Of a DNA stretch of 64,000 nt, positions 46,050 through 55,703 are shown one piece after another. Made by a program: the position numbers and the translations under genes. Every line of letters starts with the position of its first letter. The stretch's first letter is position 1. This stretch comes from Oasisia sp. SBJ-2009. Lineage: Eukaryota; Annelida; Polychaeta; Sabellida; Siboglinidae. The stretch is from the NCBI GenBank assembly GCA_964017155.1, contig OZ024867.1:7806913-7870912 (forward strand), in the 5' to 3' direction. Below the pieces are notes generated by a model that saw only the letters and a program-made list of their open reading frames with translations, was not told the origin of the DNA and ran no database searches.

Positions 46050-46360
46050 ACTCACCACCCTAGCAACCGACTCACTGCCCTCACCAGTGTCACCCACCGG
46101 ACTCACCACCCTAGCAAACGACTCGCTGCCTTCACCAGTGTCACCCACCGGACTCACCACCCTAGCAACCGACTCGCTGCCCTCACCAGTGTCACCCACC
46201 GGACTCACCACCCTAGCAACCGACTCGCTGCCCTCACCAGTGTCACCCACCAGACTCACCACCCTAGCAACCGACTCGCTGCCCTCACCAGTGTCACCCA
46301 CCGGACTCACCACCCTAGCAACCGACTCGCTGCCCTCACCAGTGTCACCCACCAAACTCA
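46050..46360. repeat. 51-bp minisatellite in the LTR element
   Basis: About six copies of a 51-bp unit containing ACCCTAGCAACCGACTCGCT and GCCCTCACCAGTGTCACCCA. The length is a multiple of three, so on the minus strand the frame stays open as a 17-residue repeat (GDTGEGSESVARVVSPV). Confidence 0.95.
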
Positions 46361-46890
46361 CCACCACCTGACACGTCGCCACCTCCGGTCTCACCACCAC
46401 CTGACACGTCGCCACCTCTGGTCTCACCACCACCTGACACGTCGCCACCTCTGGTCTCACCACCACCTGACACGTCGCCACCTCTGGTCTCACCACCACC
46501 TGACACATCGCCACCTCTGGTCTCACCACCACCTGACACGTCGCCACATCTGGTCTCACCACCACCTGACACGTCGCCACCTCTGGTCTTACCACCACCT
46601 GACACGTCGCCACCTCTGGTCTCACCACCACCTGACACGTCGCCACCTCTGGTCTCACCACCACCTGACACATCGCCACCTCTGGTCTCACCACCACCTG
46701 ACACATCGCCACCTCTGGTCTCACCACCACCTGACACGTCGCCACCTCTGGTCTCACCACCACCTGACACGTCGCCACCTCTGGTCTCACCACCACCTGA
46801 CACATCGCCACCTCTGGTCTCACCACCACCTGACACGTCGCCACATCTGGTCTCACCACCACCTGACACGTCGCCACCTCTCGTCTCACC
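46361..46890. repeat. 33-bp minisatellite in the LTR element
   Basis: About 16 copies of a 33-bp unit (CACCACCTGACACGTCGCCA plus CCTCTGGTCTCAC), also a multiple of three. The minus-strand frame gives an 11-residue repeat (RPEVATCQVVV) and a second frame gives SGGGETRGGDV. Variants (ACATCG, ACATCTGG) recur in blocks. Confidence 0.97.
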
Positions 46891-46901
46891 ACTTCACACC
46901 G

Positions 46902-47096
46902 CTATACCACCTCACACTCCATTCCCACCATCTCCTCACACATCGCAACCTCTCGTCTCACAACCTCGCACCGCTCCACCACCGGTCTCTCTGTTGGAGC
47001 AGGTGGGGCCCAATCGATCTGAAGGGCGTCCATGAACACTGCCACTAACGCAGCATGGGACTTTGCCAATAACGCCGCAATTTCCTCGTCCGTCAT
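46902..47096 (-). CDS. Short gag-like leader frame of the LTR element
   Basis: The minus-strand frame starts MTDEEIAALLAKSHAALVAV, then FMDALQIDWAPPAPTERPVV, and ends at 46902 after 64 residues. It sits where gag starts in a gypsy-type element. A second frame (46892-45918) continues across both minisatellites. No capsid or zinc knuckle is present. Confidence 0.4.
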   Translation of the reverse strand: MTDEEIAALLAKSHAALVAVFMDALQIDWAPPAPTERPVVERCEVVRREVAMCEEMVGMECEVV

Positions 47097-47161
47097 ACTG
47101 GTAGTCTGTATAAACTACACGACTGTGCAGCAGGGTCTTCTGATTTCTTTTTGCTGGGCGA

Positions 47162-47178
47162 TCCCACTTCTGACACCA
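47162..47178 (-). promoter_or_regulatory. Primer binding site for tRNA-Leu
   Basis: The minus strand TGGTGTCAGAAGTGGGA complements the CCA end and acceptor stem of tRNA-Leu (TCCCACTTCTGACACCA). It begins 2 nt from the LTR, as usual for gypsy-type elements. Confidence 0.85.
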
Positions 47179-47180
47179 GT

Positions 47181-47539
47181 TGTCAAGGATGGACTCGGAG
47201 CGTTGGATTCCCGTATCACAAATCTTTATTTACACAGAAGAAGAAGACCCTGCCCACAATCAGGAGTCAGGATAAAATGTGCACCATGGCACATAACTGG
47301 GATACCGCAAGAACTCAGGTAAAATCAAGCTGGCATTCTGTCATACTTGAAAACACGTGTGCACGCTTTCACAGCGGCAATTCAAGTCCCAATCCTTCCC
47401 GCGCGAACCAAATCCCGCACAGCTAATCAAACAACAGCGCCCTCCACCGTTGATCACCACCAATCAACCACCTCGTTAACCAACATGTGGCGCCACCACA
47501 AATAAGTAAAAATATACAAACAACGTCATGGCTCTCCAT

Positions 47540-47543
<4 letters not shown>
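47181..47543 (-). repeat. 5' long terminal repeat
   Basis: About 99% identical to the other LTR. The three differences seen are A/G near 47340, T/C near 47382 and G/C near 47534. It would carry the promoter for minus-strand transcription. Confidence 0.92.

Positions 47544-47625
<82 letters not shown>
47544..47625. repeat. (TA)n between the LTR element and a DNA transposon
   Basis: A pure TA run of about 82 bp separating two mobile elements. Confidence 0.98.
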
Positions 47626-47628
<3 letters not shown>

Positions 47629-47991
47629 TCAGTTATCACGAAACGTCGTCAAAACTTTTTTGTAATCTAACCATTATAAAACCATACAGCACGGCATTGT
47701 AATGGTGGTCACGGCAACCGCCTCGGTACCATGGGAACCCAACTGTTACGTGTGTATCTTCAATATTATGGAAGATACAGGCAAATAAAGGGTATTTTTG
47801 ACCCATTTTTGGAAGTTTTTTCTGTAGTACTATTATACTAGCACGATTTATGCATTAACCAATAATCACAGGTGTGTGGTTTATTTACCCATTTATCGGT
47901 GTATAGTTCGACATAGAGTCTTCCAAACATGTCAGCGTTTTGTTGAATGGGCGCGCCGAAAGAATAGTGTATATGGTGGGGTAGTTTGGCC

Positions 47992-48353
47992 GATACCGAG
48001 CGTATGCAAATATTCAACAAAGCGTATGCAAGGGTAAATAATGTAGTACAAAAATACTAATTGTATCTGTATGTTGATACTTCCATTTAGATAACACCTG
48101 TATAGGTTAAATTGGCATCCCAAAATTTGTAATCCTGTAGTAAAGTATAAAAATCTCATTTTTCGACGTGGGGTAGTTTTTGACGAGAGAGTTTTAAATA
48201 TTTGTGGACGTTTTTTTCACATGTTTGTCTGGTGTTACTTAAGGTATGTGACAATGATAAATTAGAAATACAGCCATCTTTTTCTTCTATATGTTATGAT
48301 GTTTATACGTGTGGTGATACCGAGCGTATACACGAGACCGAGCGTATGCAAAT
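47992..48353. repeat. GATACCGAGCGTATGCA motif cluster, left side
   Basis: Copies lie at 47992-48011 and 48316-48331 and (GAGACCGAGCGTATGCAAAT) at 48334-48353, all in direct orientation, with a partial AGCGTATGCAA near 48021. Two more copies lie on the right side of the element. Confidence 0.85.
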
Positions 48354-49235
48354 CAGATATCTCAAAAATGACGTACTGCCGCCATTACCAGAAGAAAGGG
48401 AGACACACAGGAAGGCAATAGCCTAATCACGGATAAGAAGTCGTTAGGGGAATTTCTTAGGAGATCAGAAAACAGCAATGAATTATTTTAAAAGAATTAC
48501 TAAGTCAGGGGAAGAGAAATCTTCTCACTGACAGACACTATGCAAAACATCTACAGGGAGTTCAGCCTTGAATTCAGCGAGAGTAAGATATCATTTACTG
48601 CATTCTGCGGGGGGAGACCATCCAATGTCAAGCTCAGAGATACGTGTGCCTATGCCAGCGTCACGCCAACATGTCCATGACGGCGAATGGCTCCAAAGTA
48701 CTGCAAAATCCTTACCTGAATTAACCTCGATGAGGGATGAAATTAACTATAACGCAGAAACTGAATGACAGGGACTGCCCAAGACCAGTCAAATATAAAC
48801 TGTGGATCAAGAAATACGTGCAATACAAGACCACCATCAGCGCAAATTGAAGTGGTGGAGGACATTGACACATTCTCCTAAAAACTGAAGAGAGAACTTC
48901 CAGAATTCAGAGGACATTGTGGTACGGCCTTCACACAGTACGAGCAAATCAGACATATCAGAGGTACTCTTAAGCTTATGACGGAAGCCACGTGCAGTGA
49001 ATGGCTTATGGGAGGCGCGCGCCATTGTGCCTGTGGACAACACCCTTATGGTGAGAGGCAGCTCATGTTACCATGAATGTTGCTATGAAGGGGCGCACAT
49101 TTCATCCAAACTGCGACGGGTGGAGAAGTGTCCCTGTCGCTGTCATCCGGGATCAGTTGGAGGAAGATCCACGTGAAGCAAGCTCCAGCAATGGCCGTCG
49201 TTACAATTTTAGACATTAGTCTCAAATGATCAGAT
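48300..49235 (+). pseudogene. Decayed element-borne protein of an uncharacterised invertebrate family
   Basis: Pieces in shifting plus-strand frames follow one order: ERIHETERMQIRYLKNDVLP; GKRNLLTDRHYAKHLQ; FSESKISFTAFCGGRP; YVCLCQRHANMSMTANGSKV; ELPEFRGHCGTAFTQYEQIR; and AMKGRTFHPNCDGWRSVPVA further on. The order QKR-LLTDxxxxLH, F-x-x-F-C-x-x-RP, then R-D-T-C-L-C-x-x-H-x-N-M, then F-x-x-H-x-x-x-x-x-x-Q-Y is one I know from uncharacterised proteins of cnidarians and molluscs. Its function is unknown to me; it may be the transposase. Several stops and frame changes disable it. Confidence 0.5.
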
Positions 49236-50094
49236 GGTGTCAACTATCGAAGAGTAAAAACATGTTGGCTGTGTTGCACACATTGCTGAATAAAGGACAT
49301 GTTCAGTTCATATCATGCTTTCGTAGAATATGAGTATTGTACTAGACAAGTTTAGTTTGTCGATGAGGTTATTGTCATGGTTATCACTTACTAATGCAGC
49401 AAATTATTGTAGCAGTAAGCACATTAGTAGAATAAGTTGTTTATTTGTTATTGTGATTAGCGGAATGTATTCGATGCCTACACATAATTAATTTGGTTAA
49501 ATAGTAGAATTTCACGCGATCTCCGCCTGTTATTGAATCATTAAAAAGTATAAAAATGTGTCTGATGTCCAATATTTACTGAACCACTGTGTATATACTA
49601 AAACTATTGTCTTTTGTCACTCGACGACCAACAACAACGTTCGAGACGGCGTCCATTAGCTGAAAGGAAGACTGTTTAATCATCCCGAACATAATAAAAT
49701 AATCGACATGACAATTATTTGGTTAAAAATATACTTCTTGCCCCAATGGCGACGTCTGAGTTAAACGAGAACTGCGTTTCCTTAGAAATGGCGTTCAATC
49801 AATCAATCAATCACGTTATTGTCCTTAAAAAGGATATGCATTGTACAACTCATGATCTACAATATGTGGGATGGTCACAACAAAATGCAAGTGAATTCCA
49901 GATGTATCCACTATAAGAACAGTTCAACCGGTTGACAGCAATATGAATCATTTAGCATTCAACATTCTAATGGCCACAGGCACAAAACTCCTGCTATAGC
50001 GAGATGTTTTACATTTTATACAACGGTATCTCCTTCGAGACGGAAGTACATGGAAGAACGTAGAGAGCGGGTGATCACTAATGACTGGGAAATA

Positions 50095-50095
<1 letters not shown>

Positions 50096-50150
<55 letters not shown>
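50096..50150. repeat. (GT)n microsatellite
   Basis: About 54 bp of GT repeat, followed by GCGCGCG and a diffuse GTGT tract to about 50203. Confidence 0.97.
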
Positions 50151-50157
<7 letters not shown>

Positions 50158-50307
50158 AGTGTGTATGCGTGTGTGTGCGTGTCTCTGTGTTTGTGCGTGT
50201 GTATACCTTTCTCAGGGCAACACGCCAAGGCCAAGCTGAATAAAACAAATGCCCCTTAAAACAAGTATTTTCTATTTTGAAAATACCAGTGAAGAATGCT
50301 TTTCAGC

Positions 50308-50681
50308 GATACCGAGCGTATACCTATTTTAAACATCCTTATGAAGACTACAGAAGACAGTATCCGCATAAGGTGTGTTCCGTTGAAAAGGTAATTGTTC
50401 ATTTTATACCTGCATTTACGGTGGCAGTACACAAGCAGTTCCCCTTAGATTGACAAGTAATGATATGACCGCTTTACTCTTTTTATGGGGTACCGAAAAC
50501 GTATTCTAATTTTTAAATTGCATAAAAACAAAAGAATGTTTACAAACATTGCCACTTCTGTCCATTTTGAACCATACATCTGTCACATGCTCAAACAAAA
50601 TAAACTAGAGCACTTAGCGAAAAAATTAAATACCATAATACATACATTAGATACACTATGTGCATGCATACGCTCGGTATC
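50308..50681. repeat. GATACCGAGCGTATGCA motif cluster, right side
   Basis: A direct copy lies at 50308-50324 and an inverted copy at 50665-50681. The outermost copies of the whole element (47992 and 50681) therefore face each other. Confidence 0.85.
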
Positions 50682-50864
50682 GCGCAACACGGACACCCAA
50701 CTTCAAAGCGATGCCAAAGAGCCGATTTGACTAATTAAGCTACCCAAATTTATTTCCAGTCTACCTTGACATGTTATTTATTAGTGACTAAAGGGAAAAC
50801 GTGAAATATTTTATTCTAAATTTACCCCCTAAAACAGATTCTGACGACGTTTCGTGATAACTGA

Positions 50865-50867
<3 letters not shown>

Positions 50868-50945
<78 letters not shown>

Positions 50946-50981
50946 GGTGGGTGGGTAGGTGGGTGGGTGGGTGGGTGGGTA
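50868..50981. repeat. (TA)n then (GGGT)n
   Basis: TA for about 75 bp, then about ten GGGT units with an AGGT interruption. Confidence 0.97.
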
Positions 50982-51017
50982 GGCTGTCAGGCGGGCACCC
51001 GGGCAGGCGGGGGAGGA

Positions 51018-51130
51018 CGGGCGGGCGGGCGGGCGGGCGGGCGGGCGGGCGGGCGGGCGGGCGGGCGGGCGGGCGGGCGGGCGGGCGGGCGGGCGGGCGG
51101 GCGGGCGGGCGGGCGGGCGGGCGGGCGGGC
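51018..51130. repeat. (GGGC)n array
   Basis: About 28 copies of GGGC. Frames through it read GGRA or PARP and are not genes. Confidence 0.99.
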
Positions 51131-51263
51131 AGGCAGGCAGACACCAATACAGGCATAAAGACATAAAGACATGCAGACATACATAGAGGAGACAGGCAGA
51201 CAAACAACAGATAGACAACAGACAGACTGATAAACCGACCAACTAGACTGACAAATAGTCATA

Positions 51264-51609
51264 CGGACGGACGGACGGACGGACGGACGGACGGACGGAC
51301 GGACGGACGGACGGACGGACGGACGGACGGACGGACGGACGGACGGACGGACGGACGGACGGACGGACGGACGGACGGACGGACGGACGGACGGACGGAC
51401 GGACGGACGGACGGACGGACGGACGGACGGACGGACGGACGGACGGACGGACGGACGGACGGACGGACGGACGGACGGACGGACGGACGGACGGACGGAC
51501 GGACGGACGGACGGACGGACGGACGGACGGACGGACGGACGGACGGACGGACGGACGGACGGACGGACGGACGGACGGACGGACGGACGGACGGACGGAC
51601 GGACGGACG
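51264..51609. repeat. (GGAC)n array
   Basis: About 86 copies of GGAC, ending in a few GAAC units. Translates as RPSV on the minus strand. Confidence 0.99.
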
Positions 51610-52110
51610 AACGAACGAACGAACCCAACATCAAGTCTATAGCCTACACAACCTTTGTCCGACAAATACTTGAATATGCGTCAGCATCATGGAACCACAC
51701 AGCCTAAAACATATTAAAACCTTAGAAAGAATCCAAAGACAAGCTGCCAGATTATATACACAAAGTATTCTAGAGAAACAGGAACAGTAACCCAACTTCT
51801 CCAGTACATCCAGTGGGACAACCTCCAAACAACAAGAAAAAAATAAAAGACAGCATAATATACAAAATGGAACATAACCTTATATAGATACCCCGCTTGA
51901 TAACTGTATCCAACACCACTAGATCATCACGTAAACATGACAGTCAGTTCTTGCAAATTAGATACTCTGCACACGTATTTGGGAAAAGCTTCTTCCCAAC
52001 AACAGTCAAAGTATGTAATTATCTGCCCCCAAACACTGTCTCAAGTAATTAGTAAACCACTAAACTCATTTAAAAATTATTTAAACCAACATTTTAACAA
52101 TAAAGTCAGA
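51610..52110 (+). mobile_element. LINE reverse transcriptase C-terminal region
   Basis: Plus-strand frames give IKSIAYTTFVRQILEYASAS, then LERIQRQAARLYTQS, then QLLQYIQWDNLQTTRKK and later LGKASSQQQSKYVI. The motif set Y-x-x-F-V-R-x-I-L-E-Y-A-S-x-x-W, E-R-I-Q-R-Q-A-A-R, and L-Q-W-D-x-L-x-x-R-R-K is the standard end of Jockey/CR1-type LINE ORF2. Single-base shifts break it. It starts immediately at the edge of the GGAC array. It differs from the 24993-25444 family, so at least two LINE lineages are present. Confidence 0.8.
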
Positions 52111-52243
52111 TGACCCACAATGCGCACTGTTTGTCAGTTACAGACACATATACATATACCTTTAAAACGTTTCCTCCAGGGATATTAGTCATCTTAGTAA
52201 TTATGCTTAGTCGGAATTCAAATAGGTTCGCTTGTCTAGATGA

Positions 52244-53237
52244 TTGGGCCAGGTTTCATAAAGCCGTGTAACTTTACGTTCAATTACGCGGTCAACTGGT
52301 CGCAGCGAACAGCGAATAGTCAACGCAGCTGACCTAGTTAGGTGGGGAATCCCTGTATTTGAGCTGTGTCTGAACAAACTCTTCCCTTCTGTCTGCTGCC
52401 TTTTTCGTTTCCATAGCAAATGGGAAGTATTATGTAAATCCTTTACATCATAGCTTCCGATTTGCTACGTAAGTGTAAACATGAAAAATTATTTTGTTGA
52501 GAATGGGCGTGTCGGGAGCATACTGTACATATTTCAACTTCGGGAACATACCGTAAATAGTTCAACGAGCATAAATGTACGCTTACTAAATACATGGTGC
52601 AGCTAAGAGCAACTATGGAGCAGACTCACGACACGCAACTAGCGCAACTTTACAACGTTTTAGGGCGGAAACTCACTAAGCCGGCTGACCGGCCGATTTT
52701 GCTTCGGCCGGTCATCGTGTGACGTCGTGGGGCATAGGCCGGGCAACGGTTATGTGATTTCCAAAAATGGCGGCATCGGCCCGCACAACGTCGGCCGGCG
52801 GTATCAAATGTGTTTGATTTTGCCAGCCGGCCGACGCCCGCCCGACGTCCGGCCGGCAGATGTTTTGGGTTGTTTTTGGTGCGGAAACATTACACCAGGC
52901 GGCGTCATGATTATTTTTGGATGTAGATCACCTGGCCGAGCATAATGAATCCCTCCATGGATAAAAAATCAAACTAATTTGAATTTAAATTAATAGCGCT
53001 TAAATTATGAAATCATCCGGCTGGCCGCCGACTGTGTGTCTTCAAAAATCGTGGCATCGGGCGGACAACGGCCGGCCGGTCGGCCGGTTCTGTGAGTTCC
53101 AAATTGACCAAACCGGCCGACGGCCCGATATTCCCACGACGCCCGGCCGATTTCATCCGCCCGGTCGACGGCTCAGTGACCTCCAGCCGTTAGGCTTTCG
53201 ACGGGTTATCGCCCGCTACCCTGCATGAAACTGCGCC
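52244..53237. mobile_element. MITE E, copy 2, split by element F
   Basis: The ends GGGCCAGGTTTCATAAAGCC (left) and TGAAACTGCGCCCCC (right) match the inverted ends of copy 1. The internal words CTAAATACATGGTGCAGCTA and CAACTAGCGCAACTTTA are shared. The element is interrupted at 52663-53189 by a GC-rich element. Without it the length is about 465 bp, close to copy 1. Confidence 0.8.
52663..53189. mobile_element. GC-rich Harbinger-like MITE F, copy 2 (527 bp), TTA target duplication
   Basis: The ends GGGCGGAAACTCACTAAGCC and, in reverse, CGGCTGGAGGTCACTGAGCC are inverted repeats. TTA flanks both sides (52660-52662 and 53190-53192). The uninterrupted site is visible in MITE E copy 1 (ACGTTTTAGGCTTCC at about 26756-26770). 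A 3-bp TTA duplication is the signature of PIF/Harbinger. The interior matches copy 1 in reverse. Confidence 0.9.
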
Positions 53238-53671
53238 CCCAGATCAACGATTCACGTATTCATTACATTCCCTCATGGTGTTCTGTCACCCGACCATAAT
53301 GGACATCATTGAAGTCGGTGCCAGCCCGGGGGTTCAAATCACTGTCACGCTCACCTCAAGGCAAACAGGTCATGCGTGACTTTTCTTTATACAATACTTT
53401 AACAAAGGACGGTGTGGCCGCAAGCGGTGGACGTGACTCGGTAAGTAGGTATCGTTGTATCTCGCAAAATGAGGAGTGGCAATATATGGATATACAGGAG
53501 TGGCAACAGCTAGGAGTGGCAGCAACTGGTTATTGTGTCCGGCACCGAGTGCGTAGAATTTCGTAGCAAGGGTTGTGACTAGATATCCAACAGCAGCCGC
53601 ACCAACTACAGTAGCAACATATGTAGCATTAGCTGCTATAGCAGCAGTAGGAGCAGCAACAAAACAATACT

Positions 53672-53708
<37 letters not shown>

Positions 53709-53800
53709 TTAGTAGTAGTTGTAATTACAATCAACGTGTTATTTCCCCATGAACGTTTGCTAATTTAAAATAACTCAACGCAACGCAACGCAACGCAACA
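53238..53800. other. Non-coding sequence with (AGC)n
   Basis: CAGCAG repeats at 53669-53700 and related ATTAGTAGTAG words. A TGCCAGCCCGGGGGTTCAAATC string near 53318 recalls a tRNA T-loop, but no cloverleaf can be built. Confidence 0.4.
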
Positions 53801-53803
53801 TCA

Positions 53804-54515
53804 CCTAAACGCAACATCACCTCACCTCACCTCACCTCACCTCACCTCACCTCACCTCACCTCACCTCACCTCACCTCACCTCACCTCACCTCACCTCAC
53901 CTCACCTCACCTCACCTCACCTCACCTCACCTCACCTCACCTCACCTCACCTCACCTCACCTCACCTCACCTCACCTCACCTCACCTCACCTCACCTCAC
54001 CTCACCTCACCTCACCTCACCTCACCTCACCTCACCTCACCTCACCTCACCTCACCTCACCTCACCTCACCTCACCTCACCTCACCTCACCTCACCTCAC
54101 CTCACCTCACCTCACCTCACCTCACCTCACCTCACCTCACCTCACCTCACCTCACCTCACCTCACCTCACCTCACCTCACCTCACCTCACCTCACCTCAC
54201 CTCACCTCACCTCACCTCACCTCACCTCACCTCACCTCACCTCACCTCACCTCACCTCACCTCACCTCACCTCACCTCACCTCACCTCACCTCACCTCAC
54301 CTCACCTCACCTCACCTCACCTCACCTCACCTCACCTCACCTCACCTCACCTCACCTCACCCCACCCCACCCCACCCCACCCCACCCCACCCCACCCCAC
54401 CCCACCCCACCCCACCCCACCCCACCCCACCCCACCCCACCCCACCCCACCCCACCTCACCTCACCTCACCCTACCCCATCCCACCCCACCCCACCCAAC
54501 CCAACCCCACCCCAT
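53804..54515. repeat. (CTCAC)n array switching to (CCCAC)n
   Basis: About 108 copies of CTCAC to 54360 switch abruptly to about 19 copies of CCCAC, then three CTCAC and degenerate ends. The array starts after CAACG pentamers (53776-53800), so three related pentamers follow one another. Confidence 0.98.
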
Positions 54516-54690
54516 TACCCCCGTAATTTACGACAACACATTTGCGGTCTTCGTCAAGTTTGGTCGGGTTCTTTGGGAGCCTAACATCATGGTGGATAAG
54601 TTCTCCGTTGGCACCCATGCATACTCCCGCCCAATTTTCAACAAGATCCAGGAGCCACGAGTAATTACTGGCCATAGTCAAACAGGTCAT
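54505..54690 (-). CDS. Possible exon beside the pentamer array, unrecognised
   Basis: The minus strand reads MASNYSWLLDLVENWAGVCM, then GANGELIHHDVRLPKNPTKL, then DEDRKCVVVNYGGN before running into the array. The composition is protein-like and unlike repeat translation. No splice site or family could be fixed. Confidence 0.25.
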
Positions 54691-54837
54691 TTACCCCGAG
54701 TCACGACAAACTCAACGCCGTAATTACAGTGGCCTGTCGCGATAACTGGCGGTATACATTCGTCTATCAGCGACGTTTTGTCGTTTAAACGTCGTTTGAA
54801 CGTCGCGGTAAATGGTTGGCCACGACGTGCAGACAGG

Positions 54838-55079
54838 TTGATTTATAACAAACAAAACTAATAGGGCGTGTAAGTCACGCGCGCGAAAACGAGGCTGGGG
54901 ACAATTGGGGGCAGGAAGTCCATATTCTCCATGTTAACGTACAGGACTTCATTTAGTTTTTGGTTGTAATAATCGAACTGTTCCAGTCTAACTATTTCAG
55001 TTATACTGTCCGAAGGATTATTACAAGCAGAAGCAGTGGAACACTTTGCCGGTGACAACGCTCACGGAAATCATGAATT
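54838..55079 (-). other. Open minus-strand frame, unrecognised
   Basis: A 66-codon frame reads SITEIVRLEQFDYYNQKLNE, then VLYVNMENMDFLPPIVPSLV, with no domain. It lies next to an inverted Harbinger piece and could be element sequence. Confidence 0.2.
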
Positions 55080-55099
55080 TTAATCGATTATTATGATGG

Positions 55100-55464
55100 T
55101 TGCCATGCCCATGGCATCGCCGACTAGTACTTGTGTTTGGCGATCTTGACTAATAATGAAAAGTGCCATTTTTCGCGCAGTACAACCTGTTTGGGGGAAA
55201 TGTATACATGTGTTATGATTATGTGCATTTAGACAACTTGTTAGATATAAGAGCTTATCGAAACCACAGCGTACAGCTATGTAAAATGCAAATCCCGCAA
55301 AAGACACACGGCCTAAGATTGTTGGGAGTGTCTATTTTCTGCACCACGCAACTCGTTATATGTCTATTATAGTGGGGTAAACTCAATATTAAATCGGGCA
55401 TTTAAGATAAGAAAGGTCTAACACAATATATTTATGACCTGATTTTCCTAGTATTCATCAGTCG
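55100..55464 (-). mobile_element. Harbinger fragment, inverted copy of 11575-11931
   Basis: The reverse complement matches the element at 11246-13405 from CGACTGATGAATACTAG to GATGCCATGG. The break at CGACTGATGAA coincides with the end of the transposase frame in the other copy, so both may derive from one internally deleted ancestor. Confidence 0.75.
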
Positions 55465-55703
55465 GAAGTTACAACTGTCATCCATCGAATATTATTCTTA
55501 ATGTCCAGTCCCCAATCAGCTCCAGGCGCCGTATGCATGGCCAGGGACTAACTCGCGAAACTGGGTATAACTCGGTTGCGAGGTCGCAAGTTCGCTAATC
55601 CGGTATGCATGAGCACCGCATAGGCTCGATTTTAGGCTGTTGCCCGCACTGCGACCGCCTATCTCTAGGCCCTCTAGCTAGGAGGTGTAACTCTTAGGCG
55701 GTG

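Larger units (their letters stand above)
45516..47543 (-). mobile_element. Young non-autonomous LTR retrotransposon (gypsy-like, tRNA-Leu primed)
   Basis: Two 363-bp direct repeats (45516-45878 and 47181-47543) begin TG and end CA and differ at about three positions. The element reads on the minus strand. A 17-nt primer binding site TGGTGTCAGAAGTGGGA lies 2 nt inside the 5' LTR (plus coordinates 47178-47162) and is complementary to the 3' end of tRNA-Leu. A purine-rich CTGGGGCGGA precedes the 3' LTR. The internal part is only 1.3 kb, with no protease, RT or integrase. It has a short gag-like start and two minisatellites. The flanks are TA repeat, so the target duplication cannot be told apart from the repeat. 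Confidence 0.92.
47626..50867. mobile_element. DNA transposon, 3.24 kb, perfect 26-bp inverted ends
   Basis: The left end TGGTCAGTTATCACGAAACG continuing GTCGTCA is exactly repeated, inverted, at the right end (50842-50867). Both sides are TA repeat, so a TA duplication is possible but cannot be proved. The interior has a decayed gene (48300-49235) and five copies of a GATACCGAGCGTATGCA motif. The superfamily is not identified. The ends match none of the standard ones I know with certainty. Confidence 0.85.

Noticed and set aside
45822..47048. 408-codon plus-strand frame (RRHLWSHHHLT repeats)
   Set aside because: Antisense to the LTR element and made of its minisatellites; the LTR, primer site and purine tract place the sense strand on minus.
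50787..51665. Frames rich in PARP and RPSV, up to 215 codons
   Set aside because: Pure readings of GGGC and GGAC arrays, with no sequence of normal complexity except at the ends.
53318..53345. GGGGGTTCAAATC as part of a tRNA gene
   Set aside because: No acceptor stem or D-arm can be paired around it.
55080..55372. Frames on both strands with MSFAGFAFYIAVRCGFDK or the antisense equivalent
   Set aside because: Conserved with 11693-11930, but as DNA of a shared transposon segment; neither strand shows a recognisable domain or codon-like substitution pattern by eye.
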